Origin: an uncultured Oscillospiraceae bacterium
GTDB taxonomy: Bacteria > Bacillota > Clostridia > Oscillospirales > Acutalibacteraceae
DNA length: 27,570 nt
Direction of reading: 5' to 3'
NCBI GenBank assembly: GCA_900550095.1
Contig: URRG01000001.1
Coordinates: 1 to 27,570, forward strand
How positions within the stretch are numbered: position 1 is the first letter of the stretch; each line of letters starts with the position of its first letter. The notes below the pieces were generated by a model. It worked only from the letters and a program-made list of their open reading frames with translations, was not told where the DNA came from and did not search any database. This document shows positions 1 through 7,435 of the stretch, piece by piece. The translations under genes were made by a program, and so were the position numbers.

Positions 1-413
1 CCGCGGCCATAGGCGCGGCGGGCATTCTGCTGACAGGCGGCAGGGAATCCAGGAACCCTGTGAAGCGCCTTCTGAAGGGAGCCTATTCCCTCTATAACGT
101 GACGGGCTATCTGGGGGATATCCTCTCCTACTCCCGGCTCCTGGCCCTGGGCCTGGCCACAGGCGTGATCGCCGAGGTCATCAACAGTATGGCTGTCATG
201 GCCGGGGGCGGCGTTTCGGGGCTGATCGTTTTTATCCTGGTGTTCCTGGTGGGGCACACCATCAATATCGGCATCAATCTGCTGGGCGCGTACGTGCACA
301 CCAACCGCCTGCAGTTTGTGGAATTTTTCGGGAAATTCTTCGAGGGCGGCGGGCGGAAATTCAGCCCCTTCGGAGTGCATACGAAATATATCAAAATCAG
401 GGAGGATACATGA
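1..413 (+). CDS. ntpI: V-type ATP synthase subunit I (a-subunit), C-terminal part
   Basis: This is the 3' end of a membrane stator subunit of the V/A-type ATPase; the gene is cut by the window edge and the reading frame is open from base 3. The visible part carries the conserved segment Y-L-G-D-I-L-S-Y-S-R-L-L-A-L-G-L-A-T-G. Its Arg (codon 135-137) corresponds to the essential TM7 arginine of yeast Vph1 (R735) that faces the rotor carboxylate. A further hydrophobic helix follows, then the family C-terminus (H-T-N-R-L-Q-F-V-E-F-F-G-K-F-F-E-G-G-G) ending in K-F-S-P-F. The stop is one base before the ntpK start. The subunit forms the ion half-channels in the membrane. Identity is secure; what lies upstream cannot be seen. 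Confidence 0.96.
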   Translation, partial: AAIGAAGILLTGGRESRNPVKRLLKGAYSLYNVTGYLGDILSYSRLLALGLATGVIAEVINSMAVMAGGGVSGLIVFILVFLVGHTINIGINLLGAYVHTNRLQFVEFFGKFFEGGGRKFSPFGVHTKYIKIREDT

Positions 414-414
414 C

Positions 415-900
415 ATGGAAAATCTGGGAATCGTTTTAGCGTTATTGGGAGCCGCCTTCGCTGTGCTGCTGGCGGGCGCGGGCTCCGCCGTGGGCGTAGG
501 GCGCGCGGGCGAGGCCGCCGCAGGCGTGGTGACGGAGGATCCCTCCAAATTCGGCAAGGTGCTCATCCTGCAGCTCCTGCCGGGCACCCAGGGCATATAC
601 GGCCTTTTGATCGGCTTTCTCTGTCTGAGCCAGATCGGCGTGATCGGCGGCAGTTTTACGGAGCTGAGCGTCGTCAAGGGGGCTTTGTATTTTCTCGCCT
701 GCCTGCCTACGGCGGTGGTGGGGTATTGGTCCGCGCTGAAGCAGAGCCGGGCGGCGGTGGCCAGCATAGGGCTGATTGCCAAGCGGCCCAACCAGCTGGG
801 CAAGGCCATCCTGTTCCCGGCCATGGTGGAAACCTATGCAATTTTCGCTCTGCTGATCTCCATCCTTTCCATCACCGGCGTCACCTCCCTGCCCGTGTGA
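415..900 (+). CDS. ntpK: V-type ATP synthase subunit K (rotor proteolipid, duplicated c-subunit)
   Basis: This 161-residue, four-helix proteolipid forms the rotor ring of the V-ATPase. The ATG at 415 is used because GGAGG lies at 401-405 and the ntpI stop ends at 413; the reading frame is open further upstream but overlaps ntpI. Two helical hairpins are visible. The first contains L-L-P-G-T-Q-G-I-Y-G and the second P-A-M-V-E-T-Y-A-I-F-A. The ion-binding positions known from E. hirae NtpK (Leu61, Thr64, Gln65, Gln110, Glu139) are matched here by L55, T58, Q59, Q110 and E139, which suggests sodium rather than proton coupling. Only the second hairpin has the carboxylate, as in other NtpK proteins. 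The function is certain; the ion preference is inferred. Confidence 0.97.
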   Translation: MENLGIVLALLGAAFAVLLAGAGSAVGVGRAGEAAAGVVTEDPSKFGKVLILQLLPGTQGIYGLLIGFLCLSQIGVIGGSFTELSVVKGALYFLACLPTAVVGYWSALKQSRAAVASIGLIAKRPNQLGKAILFPAMVETYAIFALLISILSITGVTSLPV

Positions 901-1029
901 GGGCGCTGGGAGATCCCGCAGGCTTCGGTGAAAACGGCGGCAGCAGCGGCAGCGTCGGAAACACCGCCTTCTTACACTTTGCAGAAAGGGACTGTTTCCC
1001 TCTGGGAAGCGGGTTGGGAATATGAGCGT

Positions 1030-1626
1030 ATGAGCGGCATTGACAAAATTTTACAGGAAATAGAACAGGAGGGCCGCACCGCGGCGGACAGGATCGCCCG
1101 GGAAGCCGAGGAAAAGATAGGCGCTCTCCGGAAGGAGGCTCTCGAAAAGGCGGAGGCCCGGTGCGCGGAGATACGGGCCCAGGGCGCGAGGGAGAGCCGG
1201 GAAATCCTGGAGCGGGGGGCGTCCGGCGCGGGGCTCCTTTCCCGCCGGATGCTTCTGGAGGCAAAGCAGGAGATTCTTGCGGAGATCCTTCAAAAGGCCA
1301 GGGAGAGCGTCTGCCGGATGGAAGGGGAAGAATACTTCGCCCTTCTGCGGCGCATTGCGGCGAAAAACGCCCTGCCCCGGCCGGGGGAGCTTTTGCTTTC
1401 CCCCGAGGACAGGGAGAGGCTTCCCGATGGGTTTGAGAAGGAGCTTGCCGGTCTTTTGCCCGAGGGCGGGAGCCTGAAGGTTTCCTCTGAAACCAGGGAT
1501 ATCCGCGGCGGATGCGTCCTTCTTTACGGCGGCGTGGAGGAAAACTGCTCCATCGAGGCCCTTTTCAGCGCAGGCAGGGACGAAATGGCCGACCTGGCCC
1601 GTTCCATCCTGTTCCGGGAGGAGTGA
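1030..1626 (+). CDS. ntpE: V-type ATP synthase subunit E (peripheral stalk)
   Basis: This 198-residue peripheral stalk protein joins the catalytic A3B3 head to subunit I. The ATG at 1030 gives the family's usual length and N-terminus (M-S-G-I-D-K-I-L-Q-E-I). The frame stays open back to a GTG at 928, but that would add 34 low-complexity residues with no homology-like features. Residues of about 5-90 are a charged Ala/Glu/Lys/Arg-rich coiled coil. The C-terminal globular part has the typical segment D-I-R-G-G-C-V-L-L-Y-G-G-V-E-E-N-C-S-I-E. The upstream Shine-Dalgarno is only moderate (GGGAA at about 1016). A 129-base gap separates it from ntpK, unusually long for this otherwise tight operon. 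Confidence 0.94.
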   Translation: MSGIDKILQEIEQEGRTAADRIAREAEEKIGALRKEALEKAEARCAEIRAQGARESREILERGASGAGLLSRRMLLEAKQEILAEILQKARESVCRMEGEEYFALLRRIAAKNALPRPGELLLSPEDRERLPDGFEKELAGLLPEGGSLKVSSETRDIRGGCVLLYGGVEENCSIEALFSAGRDEMADLARSILFREE

Positions 1627-1630
1627 GCCC

Positions 1631-2632
1631 ATGAGTATGGCGGAAAAGCAATACGCCTATGGGGTGGCCCGAATCCGCTCCAGGGAGCTGGGGCTTCTCA
1701 CAGGGGCGTTTATAGAGCAGCTTCTGGCCGCGAAGGACGAGGGCGAATGCCTGCGCCTTCTGGCGGAAAAGGGATGGTCCGCAGGGCCTTCTCCCCGGGA
1801 AGGAAGGGAAGGGGCCGAAGGGGGCGCGGAAGATGTTCTGGCGGCGGAACGGGAAAAGACCTGGGCCCTGATGCGGGAGCTTGTGGAGGATATGGGCGTG
1901 TTCCAGGTGCTCCTCTATGAGACGGATTACCATAATCTGAAGGCGGCTGTAAAGGCCTCCGTCATGGGGGCAAAGCCGGATAGGCTGATGCTGGAGGGAG
2001 GCTCCGTGCCCCCGGCGGAGATATGGAGAGCCGTGTCGGAGCAAAAGTGGGAGGAGCTCCCCGAGGGGATGCGGGAGCCGGCAAAGAGGGCGTTTTCCGC
2101 CCTTCTGCACACCCGGGACGGCCAGCTCTGCGACGTGATACTGGATAAGGCGGCCCTTATCGCCATAGGAGAGGCCGCCGCAAAAGCGGAGAGCGGGCTC
2201 CTGCGGGAGTATGGGGAGGAAAAGGTCGCGGCGGCGGATATCCGCATAGCGGCCCGATGCGCCAAAACGAAGAAACCCCTGGAGTTTATCCGGGAGACGC
2301 TGGCCCCCTGTGCCTCCCTGGATTGGGAAGCTCTGGCGGCTTCAGCGGCAAGGGGAGAGAGGGAGCTTCTTGCATATCTTTCCAGCACTTCGTGGGCCGG
2401 AGCGGCAGAGGCGCTTTCCAACTCCTTTTCGGCTTTTGAGAAATGGTGCGACGACCGGCTGATGGAGAAGATCCGGCCGCAGAAGTATAATCCGTTTACG
2501 GTTTCGCCCCTGGCGGCCTATGTGCTGGCCAGGGAGAATGAGATCCGGATGGTCCGGATGATCCTTTCCGGCAAGCGCAACAGCTTGCCAGAAGATTCCA
2601 TCCGGGAAAGGGTGCGGGAGATGTATGTATAA
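1631..2632 (+). CDS. ntpC: V-type ATP synthase subunit C (central stalk/rotor-coupling d-like subunit)
   Basis: This 333-residue soluble, mostly alpha-helical protein sits on top of the NtpK ring and connects it to the D-F central shaft. The start ATG at 1631 follows GGAGG at about 1618-1622, which lies in the end of ntpE. There is an alternative ATG three codons downstream (M-S-M-A-E). Family features include the N-terminal Y-A-Y-G-V-A-R-I-R and the C-terminal N-P-F-T-V-S-P-L-A-A-Y-V-L-A-R-E-N-E-I-R segment, which is highly typical of bacterial V-ATPase C/d subunits. The length fits the family (about 330-350). It overlaps ntpF by eight bases, indicating translational coupling. Confidence 0.95.
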   Translation: MSMAEKQYAYGVARIRSRELGLLTGAFIEQLLAAKDEGECLRLLAEKGWSAGPSPREGREGAEGGAEDVLAAEREKTWALMRELVEDMGVFQVLLYETDYHNLKAAVKASVMGAKPDRLMLEGGSVPPAEIWRAVSEQKWEELPEGMREPAKRAFSALLHTRDGQLCDVILDKAALIAIGEAAAKAESGLLREYGEEKVAAADIRIAARCAKTKKPLEFIRETLAPCASLDWEALAASAARGERELLAYLSSTSWAGAAEALSNSFSAFEKWCDDRLMEKIRPQKYNPFTVSPLAAYVLARENEIRMVRMILSGKRNSLPEDSIRERVREMYV

Positions 2633-2987
2633 AATCGCGGTTTTAGGCGACAGGGACAGCATATACGGCTTCGCGGCCCTGGGGCTTTCCGTATTCCCCG
2701 CAGAAGACGGGGCTCAGGGGGCGCGGCTGTTCCGCCGTCTCTCCGAGCAGGAGGGGGAAGAGCGGTATGCGGTGATCTATATCACCGAGGCCCTGGCGGC
2801 GGAGCTTTCGGAGGAAATCGAAAAATGCCGCAGCCGCAGGTTCCCGGCGGTGATTCTCATCCCCGGCGTTTCGGGGAACACAGGGGACGGTATGCGGGCC
2901 GTGAGGAAAAGTGTGGAGCAGGCCGTGGGCTCCGATATCCTTTTCGGCGGGGAGGAGCAGGGGCAGGCCCCCGCGGCGGGCCGCTGA
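2625..2987 (+). CDS. ntpF: V-type ATP synthase subunit F (central shaft; NtpG in E. hirae naming)
   Basis: This small central-shaft subunit of 120 residues binds subunit D and regulates rotor coupling. The start M-Y-K-I-A-V-L-G-D-R-D-S-I-Y-G-F is the diagnostic N-terminus of the family, followed by an F-P-A motif and the I-Y-I-T-E segment. The body reads like the usual Rossmann-like beta-alpha fold. The last 15-20 residues are Gly/Ala/Gln rich (E-E-Q-G-Q-A-P-A-A-G-R) and longer than most members, so the C-terminus may be disordered. The gene starts inside ntpC, and its stop codon lies at the beginning of an octanucleotide-period array (see findings). Placement between C and A is the standard order. 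Confidence 0.93.
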   Translation: MYKIAVLGDRDSIYGFAALGLSVFPAEDGAQGARLFRRLSEQEGEERYAVIYITEALAAELSEEIEKCRSRRFPAVILIPGVSGNTGDGMRAVRKSVEQAVGSDILFGGEEQGQAPAAGR

Positions 2988-3054
2988 TGTGATGATGTGC
3001 TGAAGCGCTGAGCCGCTGAGCCGTTAAAACGCCCAAACATCCAAACATCGGAAC
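2983..3054 (+). repeat. Degenerate tandem array with exact 8-base period, nine units
   Basis: From the last bases of ntpF the sequence can be cut into nine consecutive octamers that change gradually from one to the next. Units at 2983 and 2991 are gctgatgt and gatgatgt. Units at 3007 and 3015 are identical (gctgagcc). Units at 3031 and 3039 are gcccaaac and atccaaac. There are no insertions or deletions between units. This is seen directly in the sequence; its function is unknown. Confidence 0.75.
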
Positions 3055-3322
3055 GGCGTCGCGGGCGGTTTACCAGGCAAAACGCCTTTCCGTTCCCCTT
3101 GCGGCCGGAGAAAAGGCGCGCAGCGCGCGCCGGCGTATCTGAATGCCGGACGTTCGGGCTCCCCCGGAGGCCCCGGGGAAACAAGGGATACGGGGATGGA
3201 AAGAGGGCGGCCTCGGGGCCGCCGCAGAACCGTTTCGGATCCGCGCCCGGCGGGGATCGGGCGGGACGCCCGAAGATCGAATATTGGCCTCCTTCGGGAC
3301 GGCAGAAAGGTATGGGCTAGAT
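2988..3322 (+). other. Long GC-rich intergenic region inside the V-ATPase operon
   Basis: This stretch of 335 bases between ntpF and ntpA holds no convincing gene. It begins with the 8-base-period array described separately. Beyond that are GC-rich inverted repeats, for example GGCGGC facing GCCGCC around 3207-3225 and a GCGCGC-rich palindromic stretch at about 3116-3131. The ntpA frame is open back to 3143, but the extra 60 codons are Arg/Gly/Pro rich and have no V-ATPase-like sequence. No run of T follows the hairpins, so transcription presumably reads through. Other bacterial ntp operons are usually tightly packed here, so this looks like inserted or expanded sequence. Confidence 0.7.
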
Positions 3323-5101
3323 ATGAGCAGAGGAACCATCAAAAAGGTAGCCGGCCCTCTGGTGATCGCCGAAGGGATGCGGGACGCCAGCATGTTCGAC
3401 GTGGTGCGCGTCAGCGGGCAGAGGCTGATCGGGGAGGTCATCGAGATCCACGGGGACGAGGCCTCCATACAGGTATATGAGGAGACCAGCGGCCTCGGGC
3501 CTGGGGAGCCGGTGGAGAGCACGGGAGCTCCCCTTTCCGTGGAGCTGGGCCCCGGCCTGATCGGCAGCATATTCGACGGGATCCAGAGGCCTTTGGAGGA
3601 GATCCTGAAGGTCTCCGGCAACAATCTGAAGCGGGGCGTGGAGGTCCCTTCTCTGAACAGGGACCGGAAATGGAGATTCGTGCCTTCGGTCTCCCCCGGG
3701 GACCGGGTGACGGGCGGGGATGTCCTGGGAACGGTGCAGGAGACGCCTGTGGTGTCCCATAAAATCCTGGTGCCTCCCGGCCTGCGGGGAAAGATTCTCC
3801 GCATAGAGGAGGGGGAATATACCCTGGAGGAGCCTGCGGCCCTTCTGCGGGGGGAGAACGGAGAGGAGCTGTCTCTGACGCTGCTGCAGAAATGGCCCGT
3901 CCGCCGGGGGAGGCCTTATAAAAAGAAGCTTCCGCCCGATATGCCCCTGGTAACGGGGCAGCGGGTGATCGACGCCCTGTTCCCCATCGCCAAAGGGGGC
4001 GTGGCGGCTGTGCCGGGCCCCTTCGGCAGCGGCAAGACCGTGGTGCAGCACCAGCTTGCCAAATGGGCCGAGGCGGACATCGTGGTCTATATCGGCTGCG
4101 GGGAGCGGGGCAACGAGATGACGGACGTGCTCAACGAGTTCCCGGAGCTGAAGGACCCGAAAACAGGCCATTCCCTTATGGAGAGGACGGTGCTGATCGC
4201 CAACACCTCCGATATGCCTGTGGCCGCCCGGGAAGCCTCCATTTACACGGGCATCACCATAGCGGAATATTTCCGGGATATGGGCTATTCGGTGGCTCTC
4301 ATGGCGGATTCCACCTCCCGGTGGGCGGAGGCGCTCAGGGAAATGTCCGGCAGGCTGGAGGAAATGCCAGGCGAGGAGGGATACCCCGCCTATCTGGGGA
4401 GCCGCCTGGCCCAGTTCTATGAGCGGGCGGGCCGGGTGGAGACGCTGGGGACCGGATCCAGGGAAGGGGCTCTTTCGGTGATCGGGGCTGTATCCCCGCC
4501 GGGCGGCGACATATCGGAGCCTGTTTCTCAGGCAACCCTGCGGATCGTGAAGGTCTTCTGGAGCCTTGACTCCTCTTTGGCGTATAAGCGGCATTTTCCG
4601 GCAGTGAACTGGCTCACCAGCTATTCCCTCTATGTGGACGCCATGGAAAAATGGTTCAACCGCCGGGTGGATCCCCGGTGGATGGAGATGCGCCAGCGGC
4701 TTATGGGCCTTCTGCAGGAGGAGGCGGAGCTGGAGGAGATCGTGAAGCTGGTGGGCATGGACGCCCTTTCGGCCCCCGACAGGCTGAAGCTGGAGGCGGC
4801 CCGGTCTATCCGGGAAGATTTTCTCCATCAGGATGCTTTCCACGAGGTAGACACCTATACGCCTTTGGAAAAGCAGTTCGCCATGATGGAGCTGGTGATG
4901 GAATATTACGACGAATGTGTGAAGGCTCTGGAAAAGGGCGCTTCTGTGGAAGATTTGGCTGCGCTTCCTGTGAGGGAGCAGATCGGCCGCTTTAAATATG
5001 TGCAGGCGGAGGATGCCGGGGAGGCGGAGAAAGCCGCCCAGGGGATCCGCCGGGAGCTGAGCTCTGAGATCGGCGCGCTCCTTGAGAAGGAGGAATACTG
5101 A
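3323..5101 (+). CDS. ntpA: V-type ATP synthase catalytic subunit A
   Basis: This is the catalytic ATP-hydrolysing/synthesising subunit, 592 residues, three copies of which alternate with B in the head. The ATG at 3323 (M-S-R-G-T-I-K-K-V-A-G-P-L-V) matches the family N-terminus. An AGAAAGG lies about 12 bases upstream. The P-loop G-P-F-G-S-G-K-T is at residues 232-239 with K238. G-E-R follows with E261 and R262, the general base and its neighbour. All three fall at the same numbering as in E. hirae NtpA. The non-homologous insertion typical of A subunits (about residues 110-190, E-V-P-S-L-N-R-D-R-K-W) is present. The stop overlaps the ntpB start by one base (TGATG), so the pair is coupled. Confidence 0.98.
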   Translation: MSRGTIKKVAGPLVIAEGMRDASMFDVVRVSGQRLIGEVIEIHGDEASIQVYEETSGLGPGEPVESTGAPLSVELGPGLIGSIFDGIQRPLEEILKVSGNNLKRGVEVPSLNRDRKWRFVPSVSPGDRVTGGDVLGTVQETPVVSHKILVPPGLRGKILRIEEGEYTLEEPAALLRGENGEELSLTLLQKWPVRRGRPYKKKLPPDMPLVTGQRVIDALFPIAKGGVAAVPGPFGSGKTVVQHQLAKWAEADIVVYIGCGERGNEMTDVLNEFPELKDPKTGHSLMERTVLIANTSDMPVAAREASIYTGITIAEYFRDMGYSVALMADSTSRWAEALREMSGRLEEMPGEEGYPAYLGSRLAQFYERAGRVETLGTGSREGALSVIGAVSPPGGDISEPVSQATLRIVKVFWSLDSSLAYKRHFPAVNWLTSYSLYVDAMEKWFNRRVDPRWMEMRQRLMGLLQEEAELEEIVKLVGMDALSAPDRLKLEAARSIREDFLHQDAFHEVDTYTPLEKQFAMMELVMEYYDECVKALEKGASVEDLAALPVREQIGRFKYVQAEDAGEAEKAAQGIRRELSSEIGALLEKEEY

Positions 5102-6501
5102 TGCCCAAGGAATACAGAACTATTGAGGAGGTAGCGGGTCCTCTGATGCTGGTGCGCGGTGTGGAAGGCGTGACGTATAACGAACTGGGAGAAATAGAAC
5201 TCTTCAGCGGCGAAAAACGCCGCTGCAAGGTGCTGGAAATCAATGGTACAGACGCCTTGGTGCAGCTTTTTGAGAGCTCCACCGGCATCAATCTGAGCAA
5301 CAGCAAGGTGCGGTTTTTGGGCCGGAGCATGGAGCTGGGCGTTTCAGAGGATATGCTCAGCCGGGTGTTCGATGGACTGGGCCGTCCCATAGACGGGGGC
5401 CCTGAGATCCTGCCGGAAAAGCGGATGGATATCAACGGCCTCCCCATCAATCCCGCGGCCCGGAATTACCCCCAGGAGTTCATCCAGACGGGAATTTCGG
5501 CCATAGACGGCCTCAACACCCTGGTAAGAGGCCAGAAGCTGCCGATTTTCTCGGCCAGCGGCCTTCCTCACGCCAATCTGGCGGCCCAGATCGCCCGGCA
5601 GGCCAAGGTCCGGGGCACGGATGAACCCTTTGCAGTGGTGTTCGCCGCCATGGGCATCACCTTTGAGGAATCGAACTTTTTTATTGAGAGCTTCCGGGAG
5701 ACGGGGGCCATCGACAGGGCGGTGCTGTTCATCAACCTGGCCAACGATCCGGCCGTGGAGAGGATCGCCACCCCCCGCATGGCGCTGACGGCCGCCGAAT
5801 ATCTGGCCTTTGAAAAGAATATGCACGTGCTGGTGATCCTGACGGATATCACCAACTACGCCGATGCCCTGCGGGAGGTTTCCGCCGCCAGAAAGGAAGT
5901 CCCCGGAAGGAGGGGCTACCCGGGCTATATGTATACGGACTTGGCCTCCCTCTATGAGAGGGCAGGGCGGCAGAAGGGGAAAACGGGCAGCATCACCATG
6001 ATCCCCATTTTGACGATGCCCGAGGACGACAAGACCCATCCTATCCCCGACCTGACGGGCTACATCACAGAGGGGCAGATCATCCTGAGCCGGGAACTGT
6101 ATCGCAAAGGCGTTACGCCGCCCATCGATGTGCTTCCCTCCCTTTCACGTCTGAAGGATAAGGGCATAGGCGAAGGGAAAACAAGGGCGGATCACGCCAA
6201 CACCATGAACCAGCTTTTCAGCGCCTATGCCAGAGGCAAGGATGCAAAGGAGCTGATGGTGGTTCTGGGAGAGGCGGCCCTGACGGATATGGATAAGCTC
6301 TATGCGGAATTCGCGGACGCCTTTGAGAGGGAATACGTCTCCCAGGGCTACGCGGCCAACCGGGATATTGAGGAGACCTTGGATTTGGGGTGGGAGCTTC
6401 TCTCCATCCTGCCCCGTTCGGAGCTGAAGCGTATCAATGACGAATTCCTGGAGCGGTATTACGGCGAAGCCCGGCGGGCGCGGGAGGCCCGGAACCCGTG
6501 A
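5101..6501 (+). CDS. ntpB: V-type ATP synthase regulatory/non-catalytic subunit B
   Basis: This 466-residue partner of subunit A in the A3B3 head supplies the arginine finger. The N-terminus M-P-K-E-Y-R-T-I-E-E-V-A-G-P-L-M is typical. The P-loop position is replaced by S-A-S-G-L-P-H-A-N (about residues 151-159), as expected for a B subunit that does not hydrolyse ATP. R350 in L-P-S-L-S-R-L matches the E. hirae arginine finger in position. The start ATG shares its A with the ntpA stop. Base and codon use match the neighbours. After the stop, 64 bases with a GAAAGGGGG Shine-Dalgarno lead into ntpD. Confidence 0.98.
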   Translation: MPKEYRTIEEVAGPLMLVRGVEGVTYNELGEIELFSGEKRRCKVLEINGTDALVQLFESSTGINLSNSKVRFLGRSMELGVSEDMLSRVFDGLGRPIDGGPEILPEKRMDINGLPINPAARNYPQEFIQTGISAIDGLNTLVRGQKLPIFSASGLPHANLAAQIARQAKVRGTDEPFAVVFAAMGITFEESNFFIESFRETGAIDRAVLFINLANDPAVERIATPRMALTAAEYLAFEKNMHVLVILTDITNYADALREVSAARKEVPGRRGYPGYMYTDLASLYERAGRQKGKTGSITMIPILTMPEDDKTHPIPDLTGYITEGQIILSRELYRKGVTPPIDVLPSLSRLKDKGIGEGKTRADHANTMNQLFSAYARGKDAKELMVVLGEAALTDMDKLYAEFADAFEREYVSQGYAANRDIEETLDLGWELLSILPRSELKRINDEFLERYYGEARRAREARNP

Positions 6502-6565
6502 AGCGGGCCGCGGCTCCTGTGCGCCCGGCATCCGGCGGAGCATCTCGTGAGAAAGGGGGCGGCCT

Positions 6566-7222
6566 ATGGCTTCTGCGCATGTGAACCCGACCAGGATGGA
6601 ACTGACCAGATTGAAAAAGAAGCTGGTCACCGCCGTAAGGGGGCATAAGCTCCTGAAGGATAAACGGGATGAGCTGATGCGCCGGTTTTTGGAAATGGTC
6701 CGGGAAAATAAGTCCCTCCGGGAGGAAGTGGAAAGGGGCATCGAGGCCGCCAACACAAATTTCCTCTTGGCCAGGGCCTTCACGCCCGGGGCCGTTCTGG
6801 ACGTGGCCCTGATGGCCCCGAAACAGGAGATTGCCCTGGAAGCGGGGGTAAAAAACGTGATGAGCGTAGAGATCCCCGTTCTGAAGGCGAAACCTCGCAC
6901 GGCGGATCCCAACGATATCTATTCCTACGGCTTTGCGTTTACCTCCGGGGATTTGGACGGGGCGGTGAAATCCCTTTCGGACATATTCCCCCAGATGCTG
7001 CGGCTGGCGGAGGTGGAAAAATCCTGCCAGCTTATGGCGGCGGAGATCGAAAAGACCCGGCGCAGGGTGAACGCCCTGGAGCATGTGATGATCCCGGAGC
7101 TGCGGGAAAACATCCGCTATATCTCCATGAAGCTGGATGAAAACGAGCGCAGCACCCAGATACGCCTGATGAAGGTCAAGGATATGATGCTGGAAGAGGC
7201 GCACCATTACAGCCAAAAGTAA
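6566..7222 (+). CDS. ntpD: V-type ATP synthase subunit D (central shaft)
   Basis: This 218-residue central rotor shaft has long N- and C-terminal helices forming an antiparallel coiled coil inside the A3B3 head. The conserved opening (V-N-P-T-R-M-E-L-T-R-L-K-K-K-L) and the closing helix (N-A-L-E-H-V-M-I-P-E-L followed by I-R-Y-I-S-M-K-L-D-E-N-E-R) are diagnostic. The ATG at 6566 lies behind GAAAGGGGG at about 6551-6559. It is the last gene of the operon: a strong intrinsic terminator starts 23 bases after its stop. No ntpH/J-like gene follows, and the G/H-type stalk subunit would be expected upstream of the window. Confidence 0.96.
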   Translation: MASAHVNPTRMELTRLKKKLVTAVRGHKLLKDKRDELMRRFLEMVRENKSLREEVERGIEAANTNFLLARAFTPGAVLDVALMAPKQEIALEAGVKNVMSVEIPVLKAKPRTADPNDIYSYGFAFTSGDLDGAVKSLSDIFPQMLRLAEVEKSCQLMAAEIEKTRRRVNALEHVMIPELRENIRYISMKLDENERSTQIRLMKVKDMMLEEAHHYSQK

Positions 7223-7245
7223 AGAGAAAGGGAGAAAGGAGAAAA

Positions 7246-7274
7246 GCGGAGGCCCCAGGGCTTCCGCCTTTTTT
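7246..7274 (+). terminator. Intrinsic terminator of the V-ATPase operon
   Basis: A nine-base-pair stem, GCGGAGGCC (7246-7254) with GGCTTCCGC (7259-7267), contains one G-U pair. The tetraloop is CCAG, followed after one C by six T residues (7269-7274). It sits directly downstream of ntpD in the + orientation. Confidence 0.9.
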
Positions 7275-7305
7275 CGGCTTCCTGGGCCGTCTTTCGGGAT
7301 ACCGG

Positions 7306-7334
7306 TTGAAATGCGCACGGGCTGCAGATATAAT
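7306..7334 (+). promoter_or_regulatory. Sigma-A-type promoter for the alpha-galactosidase gene
   Basis: TTGAAA at 7306-7311 and a perfect TATAAT at 7329-7334 are separated by exactly 17 bases. It lies after the operon terminator and about 100 bases upstream of the GH36 start. The expected transcript would start near 7341. No operator palindrome was obvious around it. Confidence 0.8.
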
Positions 7335-7435
7335 GGAATAAGATACGGAGGCGGGGTCGCAGCGAAGACGCAGGGGCTCAAAACGCGGAGCGCACCGCCG
7401 GGCGGAAGAAAAGGAAAAAGGAGAGGGAAGTTTCT

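Noticed and set aside
2983..3054. CRISPR array
   Set aside because: Units are only eight bases long and contiguous, without spacers, and no cas genes are present in the window.
3143..3322. A 60-codon in-frame N-terminal extension of ntpA
   Set aside because: Low-complexity Arg/Gly/Pro sequence before the conserved family start at 3323, with a suitable ribosome binding site only at the internal ATG.
3317..4843. A 508-codon minus-strand frame opposite ntpA
   Set aside because: Composition shadow of ntpA: no ribosome binding site or motif, and the sense strand encodes a textbook V-ATPase A subunit.
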